Notes: generated by a model from the sequence alone, not told the origin. DNA of 64,000 bases from Sphingomonas anseongensis (GCF_023516495.1 NZ_JAMGBC010000001.1:434001-498000), one strand, 5' to 3'; shown: positions 9,436 through 18,527, numbered from the stretch's first letter. Program-made: numbers and translations.

Positions 9436-10353
9436 CTACGCGCTTGGCCGAAGCAGGGCCAGAGCCCGGCCGATTGCTTCGCCCTCCAGGGGCTTGGCGA
9501 ACCGCGGCCATTCGGGCGGCGGTTGGTGAGCGAACCAGGTGTACTGCCGCTTCGCATAGTTGCGCGTCGCCTGCTGGCCCTTCTCCAGCATCTCTTCGCG
9601 AGTGAGCTCGCCCTTCAGGAAAGCCGCGATTTCCCGAACCCCGATGGCGCGCATTACGGGCAGTGAAGGATCGAGCCGACGGGCGAGCAGTGCCTCAACC
9701 TCCTGAACCGCCCCATCGTCGACCATCTTCGCAAATCGGGAATCGCAGCGCTCGTAGAGCCACGGCCGAGGCGGCAGCAGGATCAGCGGTTTCAAGTCGA
9801 TCTGGCTGCCAATCCCGCCTTCGCGGCTGGACTGCCAATTGGCGAGAGTGCGGCCGGTAGAGGCAACGACCTCAAGCGCCCGAGCGATCCTTGTCGTGTC
9901 CGCGGGGTTGAGCCGCTCCGCGGCCTCAGCGTCGAGACGCTCAAGCTCCGACCTGTTCTCCTCAGCCGGGCGCCCGCGCACGCGCTTGCGTATGTCAGCG
10001 TCGATGGGCGGGACCGGCGCGATGCCGTCGAGAAGCGTCCGCAAATAGAGGCCGGTGCCTCCGACTAGGATCGGAAGGCGCCGGTTTCGCTGCGCCTCCT
10101 GGATTTCGGCTTTCGCCAGCTCCGCCCATTCCGCGGCGGAGCAGGGCTCGGCGCCGTCGCCGATGCCGTATAGCCTGTGCTCCGCGCGCCGCAGGTCGTC
10201 CTCGCTCGGCGCGGCGCTGACGATCGGCAGGTCGCGATAGATTTGCGCGCTATCCGCGTTGATGATCAGCCCGCTGGTGCTCTCGGCGAGCGCAAGCGCA
10301 AGCGCCGACTTGCCGCTAGCCGTCGGTCCGGCAATTAAGGCGACCATGTTCAT
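9436..10353 (-). CDS. miaA: tRNA dimethylallyltransferase MiaA
   Basis: MiaA adds a dimethylallyl group to A37 of tRNAs that read codons starting with U. The protein begins MNMVALIAGPTASGKSALAL, with the P-loop at once after the start. It continues with IINADSAQIYRDLPIVSAAP, LVGGTGLYLRTLLDG and ending signature KRQYTWFAHQPP. Length is about 305 residues, normal for the family. I chose the ATG at 10353 (alternative ATG at 10347). In-frame sequence further upstream is antisense to serB. The start overlaps the serB start head to head. Confidence 0.94.
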   Translation of the reverse strand: MNMVALIAGPTASGKSALALALAESTSGLIINADSAQIYRDLPIVSAAPSEDDLRRAEHRLYGIGDGAEPCSAAEWAELAKAEIQEAQRNRRLPILVGGTGLYLRTLLDGIAPVPPIDADIRKRVRGRPAEENRSELERLDAEAAERLNPADTTRIARALEVVASTGRTLANWQSSREGGIGSQIDLKPLILLPPRPWLYERCDSRFAKMVDDGAVQEVEALLARRLDPSLPVMRAIGVREIAAFLKGELTREEMLEKGQQATRNYAKRQYTWFAHQPPPEWPRFAKPLEGEAIGRALALLRPSA

Positions 10354-11224
10354 CGCAACTTTGATAGCAGCGGGACGGCTCGATGACAGGATGGTGGACC
10401 GGGCGCTTGGGCTTCTGAGAGAATTGGACCCCAAGGCGCGGTTCGGAGCCTGGATCGACGAAGGCGACGCCGTCGACCTGCATGTATCGGGCGATGCCAA
10501 GGCGGTCCGCTGGGCCCTCGAATCGCTGCCCGAGGTCGACGTCGTCGTGCAGCCGCCCGAGCCGCGGTTCCGCAAGCTCCTCGTGGCCGACATGGATTCC
10601 ACGATCATCGGTCAGGAATGCATCGACGAGCTGGCGGATTTTGCAGGCCTGAAGCGCGAGGTCGCCGAGATCACGGAACGGGCAATGCAGGGCAAGCTCG
10701 ACTTCAAGGCCGCGCTTCGCGAGCGCGTGGCCCTGCTTTCAGGGCTGGAGGAGGATGCGATCGCTCGCTGCCTTGCCGAGCGAGTCGTCCCGAACCCCGG
10801 AGCGGCAACACTCGTCCGGACGATGCGCGTTGGTGGCGCTCGAAGCTTGCTGATCTCGGGCGGGTTCCTGTCCTTCGCCGAGCCCGTCGCCAAGATGATC
10901 GGCTTCGACACTGTGCGGGCCAATCGCCTGCTGTTCGACGGCACCCAGCTGAGCGGCGGTGTCGAGGACCCCATCGTGGACGCGCAGGCGAAGCTGGAAG
11001 CGCTGATCGAGGAGCGTGGCAAGCTTGGCGTGGAGGCTGCCGATGTGCTGGCGATTGGAGACGGAGCGAACGACCGGCTGATGGTGGAGGAGGCTGGGCT
11101 GGGCGTCGCCTATCGCGCGAAGCCCGCGCTTGCGGAGATCGCCGACGCACGAATCGACCATCACGGCCTCGACGCGCTCCTGTGGGCGCAGGGAATCCGC
11201 AAAAAGGAATGGGTGTGCGGCTGA
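10346..11224 (+). CDS. serB: phosphoserine phosphatase SerB
   Basis: SerB hydrolyses phosphoserine to serine, the last step of serine synthesis. The 292-residue HAD protein has a short N-terminal regulatory region (about 1-75), then the nucleophile motif ADMDSTIIGQECIDELAD, motif II LLISGGF, and the Mg-binding motif AIGDGANDRLM. I chose the ATG at 10346, preceded by AAGG five bases upstream, which gives the usual N-terminus MFIATLIAAG. The first bases overlap the opposite-strand miaA start region, so each gene's promoter must lie inside the other. Confidence 0.94.
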   Translation: MFIATLIAAGRLDDRMVDRALGLLRELDPKARFGAWIDEGDAVDLHVSGDAKAVRWALESLPEVDVVVQPPEPRFRKLLVADMDSTIIGQECIDELADFAGLKREVAEITERAMQGKLDFKAALRERVALLSGLEEDAIARCLAERVVPNPGAATLVRTMRVGGARSLLISGGFLSFAEPVAKMIGFDTVRANRLLFDGTQLSGGVEDPIVDAQAKLEALIEERGKLGVEAADVLAIGDGANDRLMVEEAGLGVAYRAKPALAEIADARIDHHGLDALLWAQGIRKKEWVCG

Positions 11225-11228
11225 GCTT

Positions 11229-12161
11229 CTATTTCGCTTCGACGGGGAAGCAGGCCTGGCCCTTGAGCGAGGCGCAAGCAGCCGCAGCGGCCGCGCGGCT
11301 GGGGTAGGGTCCGACCTGAAGCCGGGTGACTGCGCCCGCGGCAACATAGAAAGGCCGGTGTCCGGCCAGCGCCCCTGAGAATTTCCGGTACAGGGATTCA
11401 GCCGACTCCCGCTTCGAAAAGGCGCCGAGTTGAATGCGCCACTTTCCCGCTGTGGCAACCTGATTAGGCGAAGCGGCTGCTGACGGAGTAGCAACCGGCT
11501 TCGCTTTGACGGCGGGCGGGACGGCGGGCTTCGCCGCTACCCTGGCCGGTTTCGCGGCTTTCGCCGGTTTGGAGCCAGGCGCGGGGACTTCCGCCGCCTT
11601 TTGAAGTGCGATCTCGACCGCCCGGCGGCGAACATCGACCGGCAAAACCTTGTCCATTTCGGCGAGGGTTGTCTTCGCCGGTTCGAGCCCCTGGGCCGCG
11701 GACCGGCTGACATAGGCATAGGCCATCAACGGGTCGCGCGGCACGCCGTCACCGTTGAAGAGCGCCGTTCCATAGACCAGCATCGCCCTCGGATCGCCGC
11801 GCTCGGCAGCCTTCTTCAGCCAAACCAAAGCGGAATCGCGGCTTCCGCTGTCAAACAGCAGCAGGCCCAAGGTGGTCTGTGCGTCCAGATGTCCTGCCCG
11901 CGCTGACTTTTCGAGCCACTTCTGCGCCTGTGCGAGGTCGACGGTCACGCCCCGCCCGAGGCGATAGGCCTGGCCCAGGTTGAAGGCTGCGTCCGCGTCC
12001 CCTCTTTCCGCCAGAGGGCGCCAGATCGCGACTGCAGACGCGTAATCCGCATTCTGCCAGGCAGTGATTCCGTCCCGGACCGTTTTCGGCGCGGCCGCCG
12101 GCGAAGCGGACGCAGCACTAGTCGCGATCACCAGTAACAAGCTGAATCGAATGAACTTCAT
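11229..12161 (-). CDS. secreted Sel1-repeat and SPOR domain protein
   Basis: The 310-residue protein has a signal peptide (about residues 1-20, ending ASASPAAA), three to four Sel1-like helical repeats (about 40-170, including LGQAYRLGRGVTVDLAQAQKWL and the related GTALFNGDGV segment), an Ala/Lys/Pro linker, and a C-terminal SPOR domain (about 235-310, GKWRIQLGAFSKRESAESLY). SPOR domains bind denuded glycan strands at the division septum in other bacteria, so a periplasmic division-related role is likely. It diverges from the ParA-like gene. I chose the ATG at 12161 because it starts the signal peptide. Confidence 0.85.
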   Translation of the reverse strand: MKFIRFSLLLVIATSAASASPAAAPKTVRDGITAWQNADYASAVAIWRPLAERGDADAAFNLGQAYRLGRGVTVDLAQAQKWLEKSARAGHLDAQTTLGLLLFDSGSRDSALVWLKKAAERGDPRAMLVYGTALFNGDGVPRDPLMAYAYVSRSAAQGLEPAKTTLAEMDKVLPVDVRRRAVEIALQKAAEVPAPGSKPAKAAKPARVAAKPAVPPAVKAKPVATPSAAASPNQVATAGKWRIQLGAFSKRESAESLYRKFSGALAGHRPFYVAAGAVTRLQVGPYPSRAAAAAACASLKGQACFPVEAK

Positions 12162-12227
12162 CCCCGGATAATCTCCCGCGGCTAGCCTAGTCATCTTGCC
12201 GGCGCGGGCAACAGGGTCGTGGAGCAA

Positions 12228-12242
12228 TTAACCAGATTTTAG
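12228..12242. promoter_or_regulatory. possible CtrA binding site (TTAA-N7-TTAG)
   Basis: The bases TTAACCAGATTTTAG match the CtrA consensus TTAA-N7-TTAA at seven of eight positions. The site is in the 132-base divergent region between the Sel1/SPOR gene and the ParA-like gene, a sensible place for cell-cycle control. Such AT-rich motifs are rare in this GC-rich sequence, but one match by eye is weak evidence. Confidence 0.3.
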
Positions 12243-12293
12243 AGCCTTGGGTGTCACTCCCGCCTCGATCGATCGCAAAGGGCAGGGGAAAAC

Positions 12294-13016
12294 ATGCGCG
12301 TTCTCGCTATGGCATCGCAGAAGGGCGGATCAGGAAAGACTACGCTTTCCGGTCACCTCGCGGTGCAAGCTCAGCTTGCGGGCGCCGGTCCCGTCTGCCT
12401 GATCGACATCGACCCGCAGGGCAGCCTTGCCGACTGGTGGAACGAGCGCGAGGCCGACATGCCCGCCTTCGCCCAGACGACCGTCGCCAGGCTCGCTTCG
12501 GATCTTGAGGTTCTTCGCCAGCAGGGCTTCCGCCTCGCTGTCATCGACACTCCGCCCGCGATCACCATGGCGATCCAGAGCGTAATCGCGGTCGCCGAGT
12601 TGATCGTCATCCCGACCCGTCCGAGCCCGCACGATCTTCGTGCCGTCGGCGCCACCGTCGACCTTTGCGATCGTGCCGGAAAGCCGCTCATCTTCGTCGT
12701 CAATGCGGCGACGCCCAAAGCCAAGATCACCTATGAGGCGGCCGTCGCGCTGTCTCAGCACGGAACCGTCGCTCCTGTTACCATTCACCACCGCACGGAC
12801 TTCGCGGCGTCGATGATCGACGGCAGGACCGTGATGGAGGTCGACCCCAACGGTCGCTCCGCGCGCGAAGTCATCGAGCTGTGGGAATATATCTCCGACC
12901 GGCTCGAGAAGAATTTCCGCCGGACGGTTTTTGCAGCCCCCAACGCAGCGCCGGGCATCAGCCAGGCGAGCCCGCGTCCAGTCGGCGGCTTCGGCCGTCG
13001 CGTGATGGGCCAGTAA
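12294..13016 (+). CDS. ParA/MinD-like partitioning ATPase
   Basis: The 240-residue protein is a deviant Walker A ATPase. It has ASQKGGSGKTTLSGHLA at residues 6-22, the Walker A' region IDIDPQGSLADWW and Walker B VIDTPPAI. This family forms ATP-dependent dimers on DNA or membrane to position cargo. It is not next to parB or the gid genes, so it is an orphan ParA rather than the chromosomal ParA. A good Shine-Dalgarno (AGGGGAA) precedes the ATG. The next gene encodes a probable DNA-binding partner 11 bases downstream, followed by a SPOR lipoprotein. Confidence 0.88.
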   Translation: MRVLAMASQKGGSGKTTLSGHLAVQAQLAGAGPVCLIDIDPQGSLADWWNEREADMPAFAQTTVARLASDLEVLRQQGFRLAVIDTPPAITMAIQSVIAVAELIVIPTRPSPHDLRAVGATVDLCDRAGKPLIFVVNAATPKAKITYEAAVALSQHGTVAPVTIHHRTDFAASMIDGRTVMEVDPNGRSAREVIELWEYISDRLEKNFRRTVFAAPNAAPGISQASPRPVGGFGRRVMGQ

Positions 13017-13027
13017 CGGGGGAATGC

Positions 13028-13729
13028 GTGAAAACCGAGCCTAAGCCTTTCGCTTCTCTTTCGTCCGGCCTCCTCGCCCGCAAGGGCGCGGCCCGCCCGG
13101 CCATGCGTCCGCAGGGCTTCGGCCAGGCCGGCGCAAGCCTGGAGGACCTCGGCTGGAACGACATGGGGTTCGAGCCGCCGAAGCCGGCGCACAACCCGGC
13201 TCCGGATGAGGAACATGATGCGTTCGGCGAAGTCATTCCGGCGCATCCACACAATCTTGCCGGCCTGACGCCGATCGAGTCTCCCGTCCACAACCAGCAG
13301 GCGGAAATCGCCGGCCGGCTGTCGGCCTACACGCCGGACGATGCGGGCGAGGAAGAGAAGGAGGAAGTCGACGATTCCGCCGAGCTGTACGAGCCGGAAG
13401 CCGACGTCGACGCGGAAGACGCCATCGAATCCGAAGCCGACCTTTCACCGGTGCTGATGGCTAAGCCGCAGCCCGAGCCGGTCATCGTGCGCCAGCCCGC
13501 ACCCGCGCCTGCCGCTCGCCGCCAGCGCAAGGAACGCGCCGCGCCTGGAACCAAGGGCAAGGCTGCCTTCACTCTTCGCCTGGATCCAGATCGGCACCTG
13601 AAGCTTCGGCTCGCCTGCGCCGTCGACGGACGCTCGGCGCAGATGCTGGTCACCCAGGCTCTCGACAAGCTGCTCGGCGAAATGCCCGAGCTCGACACAC
13701 TCGCCCAAAAGGCAAAACGGAAGGGATAA
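13028..13729 (+). CDS. probable ribbon-helix-helix partner of the ParA-like ATPase
   Basis: I do not recognise a named family. The 233-residue protein starts at GTG 13028 (upstream in-frame codons lie inside the ParA gene). It has a low-complexity middle (about 95-165) that is strongly acidic, a basic Pro/Arg stretch, and a C-terminal domain of about 55 residues beginning GKAAFTLRLDPDRHLKLRLA. The beta-strand followed by two helices looks like a ribbon-helix-helix DNA-binding fold. With the ParA-like gene directly upstream it may act as the adaptor of an orphan ParA system. That pairing is inference from gene order. Confidence 0.6.
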   Translation: MKTEPKPFASLSSGLLARKGAARPAMRPQGFGQAGASLEDLGWNDMGFEPPKPAHNPAPDEEHDAFGEVIPAHPHNLAGLTPIESPVHNQQAEIAGRLSAYTPDDAGEEEKEEVDDSAELYEPEADVDAEDAIESEADLSPVLMAKPQPEPVIVRQPAPAPAARRQRKERAAPGTKGKAAFTLRLDPDRHLKLRLACAVDGRSAQMLVTQALDKLLGEMPELDTLAQKAKRKG

Positions 13730-13735
13730 GCGACA

Positions 13736-15085
13736 ATGCGCCCGGCCCGATTTGGTACCGCAATCTCCTCAATCGCCATCGTGGCGGCCCTCGCCGGCTG
13801 CGCGATCGGACAGCCGCAGGGGCGGCAATCGTTCGCCTCCAAGGCCGACAGCTCGAAAATCGGGCTCGCGATGCGCGCCCAGTCGGCTCTCTCGTCCGGC
13901 CAGTTCGCGCTTGCGGTCGATTTCGCCGAGCAGGCGGTGCAGTACACGCCCAACGACGCCGGCTTCCGGAAGCTTCTGGGCAATTGCTACTTCGCCGCCG
14001 GCCGTTTCGCTTCGGCCGAGCAGGCCTACCGTGACTCGCTGACCCTTTCTCCGGCTCAGGCGGACGTGGTGCTCAAGCTCGCGCTTGTCGAAATCGGGCA
14101 GGGCCGGTCCTCCGACGCTCTGGCCGCCCTTGATGCGGCCCGCGGTGCACTCGATCCCGCCGACTATGGGCTTGCCGTGGCCCTCGCCGGCCGTCCGGAC
14201 GACGCCGTTTCAATCCTCGGCGAAGTTGCCCGAGCGCCGGGGGCAGACGCCCGCGTCCGCCAGAACCTCGCGCTCGCTTATGGCCTTTCCGGCGACTGGA
14301 CCATGGCTCGCACCGTCGCTGCTCAGGACGTTTCGCCCGACCAGCTCGACTCGCGGGTCGAGCAGTGGATGGCGATGGCCACGCCCTCGCACCCGTACGA
14401 CCAGCTCGCGATGGTAACCGGCGTTCATCCGACCACCGATCCTGGCCAGCCGCAACAGCTCGCACTCAAGGCTTCGCCTGATAACCAGCGCATGGCGCAG
14501 CTTGTCCTTCCGAAGAGCCAGCCGGAGCCCTTCCAGGCTCCGCAGCCCGCGGAAATTCCGCCTGCTCCGCTGCCGGCACTGCCGGATCCGGCGCCGAGCC
14601 AGGCCGAGGAGGCCCAGGTCGCCGTCGCCGCCGAGGCAGCGCGCTCGCTCCTTCAGCAATCGAAACCTGAAGCTCCCGTCGTCCAGGCTGTTGCTCCCAT
14701 GCCGGAGCTTCCGACCCGCTTCGAGGCTCCTGCCCAGCCGGCCAGCTATGTCGCGATCAGCGATACGGTCCGCCGGGCGGCCAGGAAGGCGCACCGCGCC
14801 AACGGCCATTCGAACTCGGTCGTCCAGCTCGGCGCCTACAGCTCGCCGGCGCAGGTCAGCGTCGCCTGGAACAAGATCACCAAGCGCTATCCGGCGCTCG
14901 CCAAATATTCGCCCCAGCGCGCCCGCTTCGAAGGGCCGAAGGGCACCGTCTGGCGGCTGTCGATCAAGGGCTTCGGAAGCGACCGCGAAGCGCGCCTGCG
15001 CTGCGAGCTCCTCCAGAGCCGCGGCGGGAACTGCTTCGTTCGCCTCGTGGCCGGTGATGCACCCGTCCAGATGGCTTCGCGCTAG
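13736..15085 (+). CDS. TPR and SPOR domain lipoprotein
   Basis: The 449-residue product has a lipoprotein signal (lipobox ALAGC, Cys about residue 22), TPR repeats (about 40-200, including NDAGFRKLLGNCYFAAGRFA), a Pro/Ala-rich linker (about 240-345) and a C-terminal SPOR domain (about 358-440, SVVQLGAYSSPAQVSVAW). It is likely anchored in the outer membrane with the SPOR domain reaching septal peptidoglycan. It begins 6 bases after the RHH-like gene, so it is co-transcribed with the ParA-like gene. Its stop shares CTAG with the convergent pyrB stop. Confidence 0.83.
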   Translation: MRPARFGTAISSIAIVAALAGCAIGQPQGRQSFASKADSSKIGLAMRAQSALSSGQFALAVDFAEQAVQYTPNDAGFRKLLGNCYFAAGRFASAEQAYRDSLTLSPAQADVVLKLALVEIGQGRSSDALAALDAARGALDPADYGLAVALAGRPDDAVSILGEVARAPGADARVRQNLALAYGLSGDWTMARTVAAQDVSPDQLDSRVEQWMAMATPSHPYDQLAMVTGVHPTTDPGQPQQLALKASPDNQRMAQLVLPKSQPEPFQAPQPAEIPPAPLPALPDPAPSQAEEAQVAVAAEAARSLLQQSKPEAPVVQAVAPMPELPTRFEAPAQPASYVAISDTVRRAARKAHRANGHSNSVVQLGAYSSPAQVSVAWNKITKRYPALAKYSPQRARFEGPKGTVWRLSIKGFGSDREARLRCELLQSRGGNCFVRLVAGDAPVQMASR

Positions 15086-15966
15086 GCGAGGACAAGCTCC
15101 AGGCAGGCCATCCGGACTGCCACGCCATATTCGACCTGAAGCGTGATCAGCGAGCGATGCGGGTCGTCCGCGATCGCTCCGTCTATCTCCACTCCGCGGT
15201 TCATCGGGCCGGGATGCATGACGAGCGCGTTCGGCTTCGCCTTCGCCAGCCGTTCGGCAGTCAGGCCGTAGCGGGCCAGATATTCCCCGGGAGCGTCGCC
15301 GAGGTCCTCGGCCAACCGCTCGCGCTGCACACGAAGCATCATCACCACGTCCGCGCCCTCGATCGCCTCGTCGACCGAATGCGGCGCGAGCAGGTCGTCG
15401 GGCATCAGCATCGGCGGCCCGCCCAGCCGAACCTTTGCACCCAACCGCGGAAGAAGCATGGCGTTGGAATGGGCCACCCGGCTGTGGCGGATGTCGCCGC
15501 AGATCGCGACGGTCAGTCCTTCGAAGCTCCCGAAGCGGGAGCGCATGGTCGCCGCATCGAGAAGCGCCTGGGTCGGATGCTCGTCAGTGCCGTCGCCGGC
15601 GTTGATCACCGGACTGTCCATGATTTCGGCGACGCGTTGGGGCGCTCCGTTCTCACGGTGGCGGATGACCACCACGTCCGGCCGCATTGCGTTGAGCGTT
15701 CGCGCGGTGTCTTCGAGGGTTTCGCCCTTCTTCACAGACGACTGCTCGACCGGGAGCGTCACGACGCTACCCCCGAGCCGATGCGCCGCGGTGGAGAAGG
15801 ACATCAACGTTCGGGTCGAATTTTCGTAGAAGAGGTTGAAGACCAGCTTGCCGGCGAGGGCGTTGCTCGAACCTCCGGAGCGATTGGCGGCGAGATGGAA
15901 ATCCGCGCGATCGAGGATGGTCCCGATCTGCGCGTCGTTCAGGGAATCGATTGAAAGAAGGTCCAC
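15082..15966 (-). CDS. pyrB: aspartate carbamoyltransferase catalytic subunit
   Basis: PyrB joins carbamoyl phosphate and aspartate in pyrimidine synthesis. The 294-residue protein has the carbamoyl-phosphate motif FYENSTRTLMSF, the Lys loop SSVKKGETLEDT, DGTDEHPTQALLD and VMHPGPMNRGVEI. It is slightly shorter than the usual 305-315 residues because the start is a GTG at 15964-15966. I see no in-frame alternative that extends it well. It lies 11 bases after ruvX. pyrC, often the next gene, is not here. Confidence 0.94.
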   Translation of the reverse strand: MDLLSIDSLNDAQIGTILDRADFHLAANRSGGSSNALAGKLVFNLFYENSTRTLMSFSTAAHRLGGSVVTLPVEQSSVKKGETLEDTARTLNAMRPDVVVIRHRENGAPQRVAEIMDSPVINAGDGTDEHPTQALLDAATMRSRFGSFEGLTVAICGDIRHSRVAHSNAMLLPRLGAKVRLGGPPMLMPDDLLAPHSVDEAIEGADVVMMLRVQRERLAEDLGDAPGEYLARYGLTAERLAKAKPNALVMHPGPMNRGVEIDGAIADDPHRSLITLQVEYGVAVRMACLELVLA

Positions 15967-15977
15967 GAGCGTCCCGC

Positions 15978-16460
15978 TTATTCCGGACCCGGAAGATTTG
16001 CCAGTGCGTCGATCGCACCTTGGAGGATGTGGGCGGCGGCAAGCGCGTCCACTTTCTCCGCGCGCTTCGCCCGGCTGACGTCAGCGTCGATCATCGCGCG
16101 CTCGACAGCCTGCGTGGACCAACGTTCGTCCCACAGCAGGATCGGAAGATCCAGCGGAGCGAGGTTGCGGGCGAAGGCGCGGACGGATTGAGTTCGAGGG
16201 CTGTCGCTTCCGTCCATGTTCAGCGGAAGGCCGACGACGACGCCGACCACATGCTCTCGCTCGACGAAGGCGCGGAGGGCCTCCAGGTCCTTGGTGAACT
16301 TGGTGCGTTTGATCGTCTCGGCGGGACCGGCGAAGTGCCAGCCGGCGTCGCAAATCGCTAGGCCGATCGTCCTGGTGCCGACATCCAGCCCCGCAAGCTT
16401 GCCCGCGTCGGGCAGCGCGTCGGCGAAGGCCGAGGTGTAGCCGGTGATCAGCGCTTCCAT
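15978..16460 (-). CDS. ruvX: Holliday junction resolvase-like / pre-16S rRNA nuclease RuvX (YqgF)
   Basis: YqgF is an RNase H-fold nuclease linked to 16S rRNA 5'-end maturation. The 160-residue product has the first catalytic Asp in [15 protein letters not shown], the conserved [19 protein letters not shown] and [15 protein letters not shown], and the last acidic motif [12 protein letters not shown]. The first 13 bases overlap the end of the upstream DUF3089 gene on the same strand. pyrB follows. Confidence 0.92.
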   Translation of the reverse strand: MEALITGYTSAFADALPDAGKLAGLDVGTRTIGLAICDAGWHFAGPAETIKRTKFTKDLEALRAFVEREHVVGVVVGLPLNMDGSDSPRTQSVRAFARNLAPLDLPILLWDERWSTQAVERAMIDADVSRAKRAEKVDALAAAHILQGAIDALANLPGPE

Positions 16461-17548
16461 GCGGCCAGCCTCCGTTCGGCGTCGCGCCGGATCGCGGCCC
16501 AGAACAAAGCATAATCGTAGACGTGATAATTGTTGCCCGGCAACGCGAAGCCTCCGAGAGACGGCAAGTTTCCGTCGACGAGCAGCAGGCCTTTCTCGCA
16601 GCGCGCCCCGACCGAGCCCGCGACCAAAGTCCCGTTTGAAAAGTCCCCGTTGGGGACCAGCGTTCCGGGGTTGGCCGCGGGTGGCGCCGAGCCGCTCTCA
16701 GTCCCGGTGATCGGATTGACGCAGAGGATCTGCTCGCGGTTGCGCTTGCCGCCGTTGAGCCCTTTCGTGCCCTGCCAGTCACCGACGATGAAATTGGCGT
16801 TGGGCGGATCGCCAAAGCTCATCCACGAGAGGATGCAGCCCGACTGGTCGGCCGCCGTGCACGCGGGAAAGCCGAGCGCGGGAAGGTCAGCGCGGATGTC
16901 GATCGGCCAGCCGACGACATAGGCGGCGACAAGCCGCTTCTGGAGCACGGCCTTGTGCTGCTGAAGGAGCCGGATCAGGTGAAGCGCCCCCTGGCTGTGG
17001 CCGGCGAGGATGATCGGCTGGTCCGCACCGACGCGGTTCAGGAACTCGTCGAACGCCGCGGAGACGTCGCCGTAAGCGAGGTCGAGCGCTTTTTGCGCAT
17101 CGTCGCTCTCCAGAAGGAAGGCGCCGTACGCAGCCTGGCGGTAACGCGGCGCCCATGTCGCGCCGGCGCCGTTGAATGCGCTCGCCTGGCTCTGGGTGAA
17201 CAGCTGGTCGCGCCAGCCGCTGTCCCGCTCGTAGAGCGGCGCATTCCAGTGATCGCCTTTCAGATAGGTCGTGGGGTGGACGTAGAAGACGGCCGCTTCG
17301 CCAGGCTCGGCGACGGGCGTTCCGGGCGGCAGCCATCCCGCGGCGTTGTGCGGGATGTCCGGCCGGGCGATCCACGACTCCGCCTTGGCATAATCGGGGC
17401 CGCTGCTGGGCGCCGGGGCCGCGAAATGGCCCTGCGGCGTATATTGATGGCGAAGGACCGACCCGCCGAACTGATAGATGGCGAAGGCCGCCCCGACGAC
17501 GAGCAGGGTCAGGAACGTCACGAAGATCAGGAAGCGGCGAGCGCACAT
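16448..17548 (-). CDS. DUF3089 alpha/beta hydrolase, membrane-anchored
   Basis: The 366-residue protein has one N-terminal membrane segment or uncleaved signal (about 6-27), then a domain with [17 protein letters not shown] and the nucleophile elbow [15 protein letters not shown] (GHSQG, Ser about residue 169), which fit the DUF3089 family of serine hydrolases. The C-terminal His is probably in [10 protein letters not shown]. The substrate is unknown and an ester or lipid is a guess from the fold. The stop codon overlaps ruvX by 13 bases. Confidence 0.82.
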   Translation of the reverse strand: MCARRFLIFVTFLTLLVVGAAFAIYQFGGSVLRHQYTPQGHFAAPAPSSGPDYAKAESWIARPDIPHNAAGWLPPGTPVAEPGEAAVFYVHPTTYLKGDHWNAPLYERDSGWRDQLFTQSQASAFNGAGATWAPRYRQAAYGAFLLESDDAQKALDLAYGDVSAAFDEFLNRVGADQPIILAGHSQGALHLIRLLQQHKAVLQKRLVAAYVVGWPIDIRADLPALGFPACTAADQSGCILSWMSFGDPPNANFIVGDWQGTKGLNGGKRNREQILCVNPITGTESGSAPPAANPGTLVPNGDFSNGTLVAGSVGARCEKGLLLVDGNLPSLGGFALPGNNYHVYDYALFWAAIRRDAERRLAAWKR

Positions 17549-17634
17549 TGGACGTGGCGGTTAGGGCAGGGGCTGCTGGCGGGCAACCGAGCCTGCTCTG
17601 TAATCTCGAATTGAGCGCATCTTTGGTTGGCCCT

Positions 17635-18297
17635 TCAGGCCTTCGGCGCGCCCTCCATTGATCCTGTTGCTTGATTGCGCCGCACCGGCTGTACGGCGCG
17701 AATATTCATTGCCACGGAAATTCTTGTGCCCGTGCCATGAAACGGCTCCACGCTGTGGGACAGCCATCCTGGGAAGAGCACCATCAGGCCAGCCTTGGGC
17801 TTGATGCCGGCTGCGACCTCCGCACCGACACCCTCGAAGCGATAATCAGGCGCATGCATGGTAAGGCCAGGCATGCGGGGGTCGTGGAGCACCAACTGGC
17901 CTCCGCCTCCCTCTCCGATCCTCACATAATAGACGCACGACCAGAAGGACCCTCCGTGGATGTGTGCCATGTTGAAAGCGCCGCTCTCCGAGACATTCGC
18001 CCAGCAGTCCGTCACCCATCCCAGCCCTACCGGCGCGTCGGTCGCGGTATAGAATGAGGCTAGACCTAGCGCGTGCCTGATAAGCCGATTGCCAGCCGCA
18101 CCGGACCAATCAGGGAAATCGTGTCGAGACTGCCAGCCACCATGGTTGGACAGGCGTAAACCGGGTTCATGCTCCCGCCGCGCGAGGATGATTGCCTCCA
18201 ACTGGCGATTGAGGTCCGCTGCGTCTTCGAGTTCGTCGAAGATCACAGGTGTTGCGAACAACGCCCTCAACTGCCCCTTAGGCACCCCACCGGCCAT
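17635..18297 (-). CDS. putative 2OG-Fe(II) oxygenase (TIGR02466-like)
   Basis: The 220-residue protein resembles the TIGR02466 group of putative 2-oxoglutarate and iron dependent oxygenases. It has WANVSESGAFNMAHIHGGSF with the probable HxH metal site, SCVYYVRIGEGGGGQLVLHDPR, and a distal His and Arg in PGWLSHSVEPFHGTGTRIS. The substrate is unknown; related genes often lie near peptide-modification or phage genes, but nothing like that is near here. It is the first of the leftward genes 17635-15082 but is separated from the DUF3089 gene by 86 bases. Confidence 0.75.
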   Translation of the reverse strand: MAGGVPKGQLRALFATPVIFDELEDAADLNRQLEAIILARREHEPGLRLSNHGGWQSRHDFPDWSGAAGNRLIRHALGLASFYTATDAPVGLGWVTDCWANVSESGAFNMAHIHGGSFWSCVYYVRIGEGGGGQLVLHDPRMPGLTMHAPDYRFEGVGAEVAAGIKPKAGLMVLFPGWLSHSVEPFHGTGTRISVAMNIRAVQPVRRNQATGSMEGAPKA

Positions 18298-18527
18298 CAG
18301 CTCTGAAGCGCCGCGGCGCCCGGCAGCGTGCGCCCTTCAATCATTCGAGGAACGCTCCGTCCGGGGTGTCGGGAGTGAAATTTTTTCGACGCATTGCGCA
18401 ACCCCTGAATTTGAGAGGCTCGCACAGGGAAAGTCGCGGGACAAGACCAAGCTGGCGCGGAACGTTCGTTTTCGATAGCCGCGCACTGAATGGCAGCTTT
18501 CCACGCAAAGCTGCCAGAAGAGCGGCG

